Assembly: GCA_958295665.1 (NCBI GenBank)
Contig: OY282558.1
Span: 189,213,586 to 189,277,585 of the forward strand
Length of the DNA: 64,000 nt
Direction: 5' to 3'
DNA from: Tipula vernalis
Taxonomy: Eukaryota; Arthropoda; Insecta; Diptera; Tipulidae
Part shown: in pieces, positions 35,955-46,674 of the stretch
Numbering within the stretch: position 1 is the first letter of the stretch
Layout: each line of letters begins with the position of its first letter
The notes under the pieces: generated by a model
What the model saw: the letters and a program-made list of their open reading frames with translations, nothing else
Told to the model about the DNA's origin: nothing
The model's database searches: none
Position numbers and translations under genes: made by a program

Positions 35955-37636
35955 AGGTTACAATAATTATTATTTTAACCAAATGAATTAAGTTTATTTT
36001 GAAATTTTTTTTTGTATAAAAAAAGTGTGGACATGCGATATCTCACCCCTTGAGGGTCACGTTAAAATTATTCATGGCTATATGTTCTACTTAAAGCAAG
36101 CAATAATATGGCATACTCAGATTTACTTAGACATCTCTAGGATTTCTTGTAACTGGCCAAAAGTGACCATTACACTTTATTTGTATAAAATAAAAGTGTG
36201 GAAATATGATATCTCACCCCTTGAGGGTCGAGTTAAAATGATTCATGGCCGATATATTCTACTAAATGCAAACAATAATATGGCATACTCAGATTTACTT
36301 AGACATCACTAGGATTTCTTGTAACTGGCCAACAAGTGACCGCTACACTTTATTTGTATAAAATAAAAGTGTGGAAATGCGATATCTCACCCCTTGAGGG
36401 TCGCGTTAAAGTGACTCATATTCTAAATATTCTACTAAAAGCAAACAATAATATGGCATACTCAGATTTACTTAGACATCTCTAGGATTTCTTGTAACTG
36501 GCCAACAAGTGACCGCTACACATTATTTGTATAAAATAAAAGTGTGGAAACACGATATCTCACCCCTTGAGAGTCGCGTTAAAATGATACATGGCCCATA
36601 TGTTCTACTTAAAGCAGGCAATAATATGGCATACTCAGATTTACTTAGGCATTTCTAGGACTTCTTGTAACTGGCCAAAAGTGACCGCTACACTTTATTT
36701 GTATAAAATAAAAGTGTGGAAATGCGATATCTCACCCCTTGAGGGTCGCGTTATAATGATTCATGGCCCATATGTTATACTAAAAGCAAACAATAATATG
36801 GAATACTCAGATTTACTTAGACATCTCTAGGATTTCTTGTAACTGGCCAACAAGTCACCGCTACACTTTATTTGCATAAAATAAAAGTGTGGAAATGTGA
36901 TATCTCACCCCTTGAGGGTCGCGATAAAATGATACATGGCATATATGTTTTACTTAAAGCAGGCAATAATATGGCATACTCAGATTTACTTAGACATCTC
37001 TAGGATTTCTTGTAACTGGCCAAAAGTGACCGCTACACTTTATTTGTATAAAATAAAAGTGTGGAAATGCGATATCTCACCCCTTGAGGGTTGCGTTAAA
37101 GTGACTCACATCCCATATATTCTACTAAAAGCAATCAATAATATGGCATACTCAGATTTACGTAGACGTCTCTAGGATTTCTTGTAACTGTCCAACAATT
37201 GACCGCTACACTTTATTTGTATAAAATAAAAGTGTGGAAATGCGATATCTCACCCCTTGAGGGTCGCGTTAAAATGATTCATGGCCTATATATTCTACTA
37301 AAAGCAAGCAATAATATGGCATACTCAGATTTGCTTAGACATCTCTGGGATTTCTTGTAACTGGCCAAAAGTGACCACTATACCATTACTTTTAATTTAT
37401 TTATTTTACTAAGTGAAATTTAATTTTTATTTTAAATGATGTCTATAGTCCATTAAAAATAATTTTTAATTTTATACTCGGTTTAATTTTTTTCTGCATG
37501 AAAATAAATATAAACTTATCCTGTTACATATTTTTGGGTACAACTACACTATTTGCTAAATTGTGTAGCTACATTTTTAAAATCTGTTAATTTGTGTAGC
37601 TACACTTCTAAATTCTGTGGAAAACTTCACACCGGT
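35955..37636. repeat. NOF right inverted arm with eight 172-bp tandem units
   Basis: This is the inverse of the left arm. GATATCTCAC recurs at 36,037, 36,208, 36,381, 36,553, 36,725, 36,899, 37,071 and 37,243, with a partial copy near 35,899. It has two more units than the left arm, so the arms have changed in copy number since they were identical. Open frames in the array follow the repeat and are not genes. Confidence 0.92.
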
Positions 37637-37644
37637 CTGTTTTA

Positions 37645-37972
37645 ATAAGTCCTAATTATCTTTTATCAATGTGTTAGTGTAAATTAGTTGATTTTTTTCT
37701 GTATTGTCAAACAAAAAAAGTAGTTAATAGGTTTAGTTTCCTCAAACATTTCATTGCGAAAACATCACGCGCAGAAACGTGTCGACTAGTAAAAAATAGC
37801 GTATTTCGTTAAGGAGGCCAGAAATGTAAGTACTAGTTTTATATAGATACAGCAGTGTAATTGAACTTTTTTTTACAATTAATACTCTTAAATATGATAA
37901 AATTAATTAAAATGAGTTGTTTTTCATTATTTGTTTATGTTAAACATTAAAAAAATAGTGTGCCAATAACTA
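37645..37972 (+). other. Probable 5' exon and intron start of pogo-like copy B
   Basis: About 37,740-37,825 reads like a 5' untranslated exon ending at GTAAGTAC (37,827). The intron would then run to the TAG before 39,300 and contain the mariner element. TGCCAATAACTA lies directly before the mariner. This is inference from splice signals only. Confidence 0.4.
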
Positions 37973-39152
37973 CGAGGGCGAATCAAAATGTCTTGCAATA
38001 TCATATGAAAAAAAGAGTGAGTGAGACAGCAATATTTTTTTTTCGACGTGATCTCCTCTCAAGTTTTCTTTTGCTCCATAAAATATTCATTTACAACAGA
38101 CTGTACTTCAGAATCACTGGAAAATTTCCGGCCCCTTAATTTTTTTTTCAAATTGGGAAACAGAAAGTAGTCACTGGGTGCCAAGTCTGGACTGTATGGT
38201 GGATGCGGAATTTCTACGAAGCCGCAGTCCTTTAATGCTGCTTGAGCAACTTTAGCCTTGTGCACTGGTGCATTGTCGTGAAGAAGTAAGGTTTTTTTTT
38301 CCCTGATCGCTTTTTTCAATTTAGCAAACCCTCTGCGTAATAAATGACTGTGATTGTAATTTTCGGTGGCATATAATCAATCATCAATATCCCTTCAGCA
38401 TCACAAAAAATTGTTGCCAAAACCTTACCAGCAGACGGTTGAGTTTTGAATTTCTTTGGTGGTGGTTCACCATGTTTAATCCATTGCATCGATTCTTGTT
38501 TGGATTCCGGATCCCAATGATGAATCCATGTTTCATCGCCTGTTATTATGTTATCCAAGAAGTTTTCTGGATCTTCTTCATACATTGCTTAAATCGCCTT
38601 TGAAGTTTGAACACGAATTTTCTTTTGTTTTGCAGTCAACAAACGGGGAACCCATCGCGCACTTACTTTTGACATGTGAAGGTGGTCATGTATTATGGTA
38701 TAAGTGGTTCTATATGAAAGGCAAAGTCTCCACACTAACCGCGAAACAGAAATACGGCGGTCCTATAATACAATTGATTCTTTCAAAAGTATGTTTTCAT
38801 GGCTAATCGCATCTGCGGGACGACTTGGGCGGTTGTCGTCTTCTAATGACTCCCGACCGCTTTTGAACAATTTTACCCACCTTGTTACTGTGGAATATGA
38901 TGGTGCAAATTCGCCGTAAACTTTTGATATGTAATTGAATATATAAATTGCATTGCGTCCATCTTTACAGAAAAATTTAATAACGGCACGATATTCAATT
39001 TCAAATTGAAGAAAACAAACTAACTGTAAAATTCACATTGAATTTTGTTTCTATAAGTTTCACCGCGACACAAATTTTTTTAAAAAAATTATAGTTGTCT
39101 CACTCACTCTTTTTTTTCATATGATATTGCAAGACATTTTGATTCACCTTCT
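37973..39152 (-). mobile_element. mariner element, inactive
   Basis: An element of 1,180 bp with near-identical ends: CGAGGGCGAATCAAAATG at the left and, inverted, AGAAGGTGAATCAAAATG at the right. It is flanked by TA (37,971-37,972 and 39,153-39,154), the Tc1/mariner target. The matching ends extend some 55 bp, through GCAATATCATATGAAAAAAA and GAGTGAGTGAGAC. Confidence 0.93.
38059..38960 (-). pseudogene. mariner transposase, broken
   Basis: The C-terminal half is clear: GDETWIHHWDPESKQ (first catalytic Asp region), LLLHDNAPVH (second) and HPPYSPDLAPSDYFLFPNLK (the third Asp of the D,D34D triad). The 38,585-38,316 and 38,319-38,059 parts are out of frame with each other near 38,318. Upstream, a stretch with WVPRLLTAKQKK leads to a decayed N-terminal helix-turn-helix near 38,700-38,960 that has several stops. 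The enzyme cannot be made. Confidence 0.9.
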
Positions 39153-39187
39153 TAGTTCCAATAAAGTCAAATTTTAATTATTGACAC

Positions 39188-39270
39188 TAGGATGCCAATA
39201 ATTGGTTAATAAGAAACTAAAATTATTGGCACGTGCCAATTATTATACCTTAATCATGTGCCAATAATTG
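39188..39270. repeat. TGCCAAT(A/T) repeats, left group
   Basis: GATGCCAATAATTGG, the palindrome TTGGCACGTGCCAA at about 39,225-39,238, and ATGTGCCAATAATTG lie within 80 bases. Together with the copies at 37,961 and 40,220-40,320 they surround pogo-like copy B and may be binding sites for its transposase. Confidence 0.6.
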
Positions 39271-39324
39271 TAATTATTCTTTTTTGTTATTATACTCGTA
39301 GATTTTTAATTCTGTAATTTAAAA

Positions 39325-40190
39325 ATGCCAAGAAAACGAGACACATTTGTTTCAAAAGGCATTAGGTGAAATTAGAAACGGCCAAATTAGTAAAACGGCG
39401 GCAGCCAAAAAATATATTGTGCCTAGATCAACGCTTCAATTTCGATTAGGGTCGCATTTTTCTAAAGCTCGACCAGGCCCACCAACAATCCTAACCGAAG
39501 AAGAAGAGTAACGCGATGTTGAATGGATAAAAATTTCCCAACAAAAAGGATTACCGAAGCGAAACGAGGATGTTGTTACAGCAGTAAAATAATTTTTAGA
39601 AGATACTGATAGACCTCATCCATTTGGTGAGAACAATATTCCAGGAAAGGGTTGGTTTAAAGCTTTTTTAAAATGACATCCGTCTCTATCGCTTCGAGCT
39701 ACTGATCCTGTTTCGGCAGCAAGTGCTACAGTTGCTGCTTCAGATATTTATTCATGGTTCGATACAATAGAAATTGTTTTAAAAGATCTCGACTTACCTT
39801 TTCTGCTGTCGGAGTGTTAACCCCTCCCATGATAATCTACCCATATAAAAGAATACCGGAAGAAATTCGTAAATCGTTGCCTATAGGATGGGGAATTGGA
39901 ATCAGTGACAACCGGTGGATGACAAAACAAGTGTTTTACGAGTATACCATATATCAAAGGTTTTGCATTCGTATTTAGTGCAGCTGGGCACTAAATTTCC
40001 CGTTATATATTTTGTTTACGGGCACTCAACCCATCTAACGTTACCTGTTAGTGAGCTGTGTGTAAACTGCAAATTATTTTAGTAGCATTATATCCAAATG
40101 CTACTAGAATATTACAGCCCGCTGATGGATGTGGCAGCATTCAAACCGTTGAAAATGTCTTGGAATCTTTGTTATATTTTTATTTATAAT
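39325..40190 (+). pseudogene. pogo-like transposase, copy B
   Basis: ATG at 39,325 opens MPRKRDTF. After a frameshift a Psq-type helix-turn-helix follows (IRNGQISKTAAAKKY, RSTLQFRLG), then the Tc5-type HTH with RDVEWIKISQQKGLPKR and GKGWFKAFLK, then the shared linker AASATVAASDIYSWFD. The first part of the DDE domain, with its first Asp, is missing: the frame jumps to GVLTPPMIIYPYKRIPEEI, SLPIGWGIGISDNRWMT, IYFVYGHSTHLTLP (where an Asp is normal before GHS) and ending phrases such as MDVAAFKPLK. There are stops at about 39,508, 39,588 and 39,675. Non-autonomous relic of the same family as copies A and C. Confidence 0.85.
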
Positions 40191-40214
40191 TTTATTTTAG
40201 AATAATCGTTAGAA

Positions 40215-40330
40215 ATTATCAGTGTGCCAATAAACGTAAATTTTTCGTATGCCAATTGTGGTATAGGCATGCCAATAATTGTACTTAAAAAAGGTGCCAA
40301 TTAATATACGACCATGCCAAAAGATATAGT
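40215..40330. repeat. TGCCAAT(A/T) repeats, right group
   Basis: GTGCCAATAAAC, ATGCCAATTGTGG, CATGCCAATAATTG, GTGCCAATTAATA and ATGCCAAAAG occur in 110 bases. A lone TGCCAATAGCTGTAACCACG at 40,507 matches TTCAATAGCTGTAACCACG at about 30,587, left of the NOF element. Confidence 0.65.
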
Positions 40331-40628
40331 TTTTGGAACACCTTCATATTTTAATAAATTAAACATATTTTTAATTTTTATTTTGAAAATTGAGAATTTC
40401 CACTTTCAATTAAACTGGATAACCTGTTACATAATAAAATTTATATCGTAATGAAACCGTTTTCAATACAACTAGCAACGATTTCTATATGAGAATTGCT
40501 TAAGAGTGCCAATAGCTGTAACCACGTTGCAATAGTTATTTTCTGCCAGAAAATGGAAGTTTTTTATTAGTTTGATGGCTACTTTAATCTAGCTAACTAA
40601 TTTAATTTTTGTAATTCAGGGTACAATA

Positions 40629-41668
40629 ATGCCAAAAAAAACGGGGAATTCCATGTTCTTATGAAGTGAGGTTACTCTTCAACAAGCGTTTAGAGAAATT
40701 AAAAGCAAACATATTTCCAAAAATCTTGTTTCTAAGAGATACAACATACCACCAGCCACATTAATTTTTAGTTTGTGGGAGACCTTTCAAAAACTGGCAC
40801 CTGGTCCCTCCACTAGTTTAACTAAAAACGAGGAGGCTGCTATCGCCGATTGATTTATTAATTGCCAACAAAAAAAAAGGATTCCCTAAACGAAAGGAAT
40901 ATGTTTTGGATGCTGTTAAGGAGTTTGTTGAGGTCGATAAGTGGCCAGCCCCTTGCAAAAATAACGTTGCACGCAGAGAATGGTTTAAACGATTCCTTGA
41001 GCGTAACCCTAATATTAAAATAAGAGTTCACTGCAGCTAGCGCCAAAGTAAGCACTACTGATATTAAAAGACCGTTTGATTATATAACAAATTGTCTACA
41101 AGAAACTAATAATTCTAATATTATGGAATCTTCAGACCGCATTTGTAACGGAGAGGAAACATATTTTTTACTGTGCTCTAAAACACGGTCCGTGTTAACC
41201 GCTAAAAGAGTACGTAATCTTTAAGAAATTGAGCGGGGGTTGCCAAGTTGTTAAGTGTAACCTTACGGTTATGTCCATATTTCTCGCTAGTGGTGGAACT
41301 ATTTCACCAATGATAATTTATCCGCATAAGAGGGTACCGGAGGAAATCCAAAAATGTATTTCATTGCCGAAAAGAAAACCCTGGTGCATCTTTAAGTAGA
41401 GAACATTGGCTCCTCTGCTTTTTAAAATCTTTGAAGGTTGCATTACACGGCAACTCATAAAAAATGGTTTCAAAGCATGCGGTTGGTATCGATGTCTGTA
41501 GATTTGTCAAAATGTCTTGGTAAATCATCTGAAATCGTTATTCCAAATACAGAGCTTCCAATAGAATCAAAGGATAAATCTAATATCTAATTCAATTTAC
41601 TGAAATTGTCGGAATTTCAAAAGTAAATATTTTTGAACGCATTTTAAAATATGTAACTCTTTATGAAA
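40629..41668 (+). pseudogene. pogo-like transposase, copy C
   Basis: An acceptor CAG sits at 40,620, then ATG at 40,629. In shifting frames: helix-turn-helix with REIKSKHISKNLVSKRY and PPATL, Tc5-type HTH with CQQKKGFPKRKEYVLDAVK and REWFKRFLERNPNIKIRV, linker SAKVSTTDIKRPFDYI, GTISPMIIYPHKRVPEEI, and VGIDVCRFVKMSW/CLGKSSEIVIPNTELP toward the end. It stops at the T-run of the LINE (41,671). A frame after the LINE (45,965-46,174) ending in VIWPLHGFQKIRTRN may be its displaced C-terminus. Many stops and frameshifts. Confidence 0.8.
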
Positions 41669-41700
41669 GATTTTTTTTTTTTTTTTTTATACGGGGTGAG

Positions 41701-44700
41701 CTATTGTGTGTGGACCAGATGGCTCTTGGAGTAACCAATACTAGGCTCGGGGCCAAGGAAAGAGCTCTCCGCTGCTTCTTTTGCACAGCGGTCTGCCGCC
41801 TCGTTTCCCTGTATACCGGAATGGCCGGGGGACCACAAAAGGGTTACTTTATTCTCCCTGCTGAGTTCTAGAAGGTTGCGAAAGCAGCTCCAAATTATTT
41901 TGGAATAGAAGACAGATGCTCCTAAGGCAAGCAATGCCGCCTGGCTGTCCGAGATTACGCAAATCTCGGTTTTTCTATAATTTTTTGTGAGACATCGAAG
42001 TACACATACTTCGATCGCACAAATCTCTGCTTGGAAAGCTATGGGGGTTTTACCTACTGAAATACAGAGTTCAAGGCCCAGCCCGATTATACCTGCACCA
42101 GTGCCCACAACTGATTTTGAACCGTCAGTGTACTATATGGAGGCGTGACGGGGTAAGAAGAAGATGATACTCCCCGCTTGATTCCTGTCGGATATTTCAA
42201 ACGTTAAATTCCTCCGGCAGTCAATAGTTTTAACCATCACTTCTGATAGTTGGATTATTTCTTCGTCCAGATTCAATGTGTCCAGGATGCGATTGTGCCC
42301 TGGTCTAATAGTTTTAATTTGAGATGTTATTTTTAGATTGACTGCCCTTGAACCAGCTGTTTTTTTAAGGTGCAAGTGTAGTGGTGAGAGCCCCAATAGC
42401 TTCTCAAGAGCAGCTGTAGGGCAGGTTTTTATTGCTCCTGTTACATTAAAACAAGCTAGCCTTTTGATCCTATCCAATATTGAGCAGGCACCACTTTGCT
42501 CTGTCTTAGGCTACCACACAAACGCCGCATAAGAGATTATTGGTCTTACGATGGTTGAGTATAACCAAAGTGCCATTTGGGGATTTAGACCCCCGTTTTA
42601 CCAATCATTCTTTGGCAGGTGAAATGCGCCCTATTTGCCTTGTTTGTGATATATTTTAAAAACGGGTTCCATGTCTGTTTCTGATCAAGTATCACTCCCA
42701 GGTACTTAAGATCCGTCGCCATTTGGAGAATTTCCCCATTTAGAGATAGAGGTGGGAGAATTGTTTTCCTCCGATTTGTAAAGAAAGTACAAATAATTTT
42801 GTTGGGGTTTACTGTAAAGCCCCTCGCAATACACCAGTCGCTTCCCAATTCGAGGGCATCTTGCGTACGTTCCGCTATTGAACTCTCGAATTTCCCCCTG
42901 ACCATTACGACTGGATCGTCCGCGAAGGTGATATTCGAGAAGCGAGAGTTTTTTAATCTTATAAGTAGTCCATCCATGACGAGTAGCCTCAAAAGGGGTC
43001 AAAGAACTCCCCCTGGGGACAACCCCTGGTAGTCGCAATCATGATGGTTTTATCACCTAAGGAGGCCGTTATCCTCCTGTTTTAAGCATATTGATTATCC
43101 ACCCTATGGTGGAGTAGTCTATTCCCCTGGCATGTGCTTGTTCTTGAATCATTTCGAACTTGGTATTGTCAAAAGTCCCTTGAATATCGATGAAGGAGCA
43201 TAACCAAACCTCTTTATTCCGAAGTGTATCTTCGATATTTGTTGTCAGCTCGTGGAGCGCAGTTTCTGTCGATCTCCCAGCCTGATATGCATGTTGGCTG
43301 GGGTCTAGAGGATGGCTCAGGAGGGCACTGTATCTAATATATAGGCCCAGTATCTTCTCTATGGCTTTCAGAATAAATGATGTGAGGCTAATGGGTCTAT
43401 AAGACCCGACGTCCTCTGCGGATCTTCTTCCCATTTTCGGGATAAAAATCCCTCCAGCTTCTTGGAACATATTGTAAGCTGTACCTAGCTCTAAAGAATC
43501 CAATCTAATAGGGCAACAGTATTTGTAGGCCTTGCTGTAAATATGCAGAATATATATAATCCCCTCCCGGCGATTTAAAGGGACCAAAGAAATTGACGGC
43601 CCATTTTATTTTTCGGGGAGTGAAGACATCTCTTGAGAACCTGTAAGCTTCCCTTGGAATCAGGTAGGGATGCACGCTGTCTACATCGAAGTCCTCCTGG
43701 CCTCCAAGGACAGTACACTCTGAGAAGTGCCCTTTCACCAGGCATTCGAAAGTTTCCTCCCTGGATGTAGTTGTCTCTCCATTCGGTTTCCTTACAGATC
43801 CCAACGGATTTTTGTGGTCCAAGCAGAGTGCCTTCTGGAGTCGACAAGCCGCAGGCAACCTATCTATTTTTCACAGCTGGAGAGACAGCTCGACCTCTTG
43901 CTTTTCCTAAGAGCGACGTGATACTGGGTAAGAGACATTCGATAGGTTGTCCAATCGTTTGTCCTCTTAGCCCTGTTGAAAAGTTTACGAACCTCTCGTC
44001 TTTTGGTTTTCAGGGTGTGGTTCCACCAAGGAACGTCCCTTGTTCCCTAATACGAACCAGGGGTGAGCTTGAGTGGTAGGCATCAATAATTGCCTCGGTA
44101 ACATTGCTTGAAACTCTATCGAGATCCTCAATAGAGTTGATGTTGGTCTGTATACCAGTTACGTTATCATAAAGTTTTTCATTTTAGACTGGCCAATTAG
44201 TATGTTTTGGTATTCTTACTACCGATTCATTTTTTGAAGGGGTTTTAATATCAAACCTGATATACATGTGATCCGAGAAGGATGCTTCCTTTAACACATG
44301 CCAGTCCAGCACCTCCTTCCTGACTGCACTCACAAAAGTCGCATCGTTCCCTTTGTTATTAATGATTATATTTTTTGTTAAACAAAATTCAAAAAGTTGC
44401 TCACCTCTGATGTTGGTGTCACTACTTCCCCAGACTATGTGGTGTGAATTTCATCGCAACCGATGATGAATTTTTGGTGATGAGTCTTGCAATAATTAAC
44501 GAATCTCTGTACCAGTTCTGGAGGTGGGTCGTTTTTGTCCCCGAGAAAATATGCCGAAGCACAGTTGAGCGTGTTTCAGCCTCCTTTGGGTAAAGGCGTC
44601 TCTATCGGGATCGCTGTTATGTCCCTGGAAATAAATTCATTAATGAAGAATATATTAAGTTTCAAGCGACAAAGAATTGCTGTCCTCGGCCTATCCACTT

Positions 44701-44898
44701 CCGTGATGAAAATTAGCTTACCTGTTTTACTCGGCAAACCTTTGATTTTTCCATTGTGGCCCCCGGCTCCTGAATGAGCGCTATGTCCCAGTCCTTTATT
44801 AAGAAAAGGCCGCTTAGGTTATAAGTGGCCGCCTTGGATCGATGAAGATTTATCTGCACACATCTCAAGGATGTGTGGTGTGTTGAATTGTGCAGCAT
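41701..44898 (-). pseudogene. LINE ORF2: AP endonuclease, reverse transcriptase, RNase H
   Basis: From 5' to 3': endonuclease start LRCVQINLHRSKAA and WDIALIQEPG (near 44,860-44,750), a decayed rest of the endonuclease to 43,860, RT with RSAEDVGSYRPISLTSFILK, QHAYQAGRSTETAL and SFIDIQGTFDN (first Asp), a mutated GCPQG motif near 43,010, and TFADD (42,927-42,913). RNase H with CVISDSQAALLAL and LLWSPGHSGIQGNEAADRCAKEAA ends near 41,760. At least five frameshifts or stops split it. The catalytic residues that can be seen are retained, so decay is spread rather than directed at the active site. Confidence 0.88.
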
Positions 44899-44979
44899 CT
44901 TCCTGTTTATTTTGCCATGGGCTCTGAATAGCCTTGTTCTCCCTTTTTGGGCTGTGATTGTGCCACCCTGCCCTTGGGT

Positions 44980-45935
44980 TCAAACCGTGGCTTTCCCCTT
45001 CTTACTCTGACTCGGTCTTGGCCTTGTCACACCTGATGTGCTAGGCCTATTCGTCCTGCCATAGTCAGAGGCAGCTCTGACGCGTTCCATGTCTTTCGTC
45101 GCCGCCATATTTGGTGGTTCCGGTCCCCTCCTCAAGACCGCTCTTATGGTACACCCATCCCTAGCTTTATCCGACCTACAGGTAATTTGCAATTCCGAGC
45201 AACTCGTAAGAGTAAAATCAAACGGAATATGGGGCAGGAGTAGGAATATACGGGAGTGGGACAACCCTCTCAAGGTCCTTGAGCTCCAATGCTACCGCCT
45301 TTCCAGCGGAACTACATGCTGTAGTAAACATCTAGGAGGGAGAGCAATAAGCCCAGACAGTATGTATCACGTACCGGGAGGCAGTATCGTCAGGTTCATT
45401 AAGAACCTGAATATTGACTGGGCGGATAATTAAGCAGGGGGCAGCACAATAGATCTTTTAGGTCGCAGTGCGAAAAGGCTGATCGCCCGCATGGCCCCCC
45501 CCCAATAATAATAATAATAATAATCTTCTTATCCGTCTCCTTGCCAAAGCGTGGCAAGTATACGAAAAAGATTTTTGGGCGAGGAAGCTTGTCCTCCCTG
45601 ACCACTTTGATGGTTGCCCCCAAACATAGCTTCAGTTTAGGGACGACGGCTGTAAGCCACGCCGCCGTGTCTTCGTCCGCACAGTTTACTGTGAGCCATC
45701 CGTTCCTAGTACGGCAGCCCAGGAAGTTGGGGCTGACTCCGTCTAGCGGCAGATCTGACATTGTTTCCATGAAGGCATCCTGGATTTCCAGGATCTGGGT
45801 GATACGCATCTTGACATCCGGGAAGCCTTGGTCGATGATTTCCAACCTGATTGATTTGATTGTGTCGCTGTAGCTGGGTACGGTCGTATTTCTACGGTTT
45901 ATGACAGTTAAATTTATACCGTTGAATTGATACAA
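44980..45935 (-). pseudogene. LINE ORF1 (DUF4780-like)
   Basis: The 45,935-45,540 stretch has RLEIIDQGFPDVKMRI, NGWLTVNCADEDTAAWL and VVREDKLPRPKIFFVYLP, which fit the DUF4780 nucleic-acid-binding domain found in ORF1 of LOA-type elements. A (TAA)n run at 45,506-45,523 and C-run at 45,498 break the frame. A second frame at 45,273-44,980 has a Lys/Arg-rich C-terminal tail (RPSTSGVTRPRPSQSKKGK). No zinc knuckle is seen. Confidence 0.75.
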
Positions 45936-46204
45936 TTGAAAAATGTATCGAAGATAAAAATCAGATGAATAATAGTAGCCGAAGTATTAATTTAAATGAA
46001 AACTATATTTTCAATCCACTAGATGCTCTGATCGGAACAGAGCTGGTGAAAACGAACACAGTTGAACAAAGTGAGGTTAAAAATATTCAAACAGTCGAAA
46101 GTGTTATTTGGCCGCTTCACGGTTTCCAGAAGATAAGAACTAGAAACCTATTTAAATTGGCCCGAAACGCCCGTTAAGTGTACTTTACGGAATTAACAAA
46201 GAAT

Positions 46205-46670
46205 TAAGATGGAACTTTGTCGTTATGATGAAATTTGACATGAGCGATGGAGGTGGGCTTGTAGAATGATTTTTGGACCGGGTTGTGGAATGCGGCCGGT
46301 TAAGATGGAAATTCGCTGTTTCTTTACCGATAAAGATGAAATTTGACATGGCCGGTGGAAGCGGGATCCTAAAATGATTTTCGGATAAAGTTCTGGAATG
46401 TAGCCAATTAATATGGAACTTCGCTGTTTCTTTTATGATTATGATGAAATTTTATATGGGCTGTGGAGGTGGGATTCTAAAATTATTTTTCAACGGAGCT
46501 CTGGAATATAGCCAATTACGATGGAACTGGGCTGTTTCTTGACCGATTGTGATGAAATTTGACATAGGCGATGGAAATGGGATTTTAAAATACTTTTTGG
46601 ACGAAGTTCTGGAATATGGTTTCAGAAACTGGCTATTTCTTAACCGATTATGATTAAATTTAATAATATA
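46205..46670. repeat. 108-bp satellite, four and a half units
   Basis: GATGAAATTTGACAT or close variants start at 46,227, 46,335, 46,443 and 46,551, a constant 108-base step, with a fifth shortened copy near 46,652. Each unit runs through GGTGGGATT.TAAAATGATTTT, GGA.GAAGTTCTGGAATAT.GCCAATTA and GATGGAACTT.GCTGTTTCTT. The same family occurs at 21.5-23.5 and 29.8 kb. Confidence 0.88.
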
Positions 46671-46674
46671 TTGG

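Larger units (their letters stand above)
30738..37636 (-). mobile_element. MULE-NOF (foldback type) DNA transposon, decayed
   Basis: A 6.9-kb element with long inverted arms that begin ACCGGTGTGAAGTTTTCCAC at both ends. The flanks CTCTTTTA (30,730-30,737) and CTGTTTTA (37,637-37,644) are a candidate 8-bp target duplication with one mismatch. Each arm is mostly a tandem array of a ~172-bp unit, the architecture of Drosophila Foldback elements. The centre has one minus-strand gene with a MULE-type DDE transposase, fitting the NOF gene carried by some Foldbacks. The gene contains several stops and frameshifts. Confidence 0.85.
41671..45950 (-). mobile_element. LOA-like non-LTR retrotransposon (LINE), dead
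   Basis: A minus-strand element with an 18-base T-run at 41,671-41,688 that reads as its poly(A) tail, then ORF2 (endonuclease, RT, RNase H) and ORF1. It seems nearly full length, with its 5' end near 45,950. The RNase H domain after RT and the ORF1 type point to the I/LOA group. It appears to lie inside pogo-like copy C. Target duplication is not clear: TATGAAAGA before and TATCGAAGA after are similar. Confidence 0.82.

Noticed and set aside
36025..37175. Open frames of 79-95 codons with repeated protein phrases on the plus strand
   Set aside because: They are frames through the 172-bp tandem units of the NOF arm. Their apparent protein similarity only reflects the DNA repeat.
30738..37636. 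P-element/Galileo-type foldback as an alternative identity
   Set aside because: An 8-bp duplication and long arms would also fit P-like elements, but the gene shows MULE motifs (FDATG, VTDWSW, C-x2-H) and no THAP domain is seen.
38528..38919. Plus-strand frames over the mariner
   Set aside because: The minus strand clearly carries the mariner transposase; these are antisense shadows.
43727..45433. Several plus-strand frames of 64-114 codons
   Set aside because: They are antisense to LINE ORF1 and ORF2, which are recognised by motif on the minus strand.
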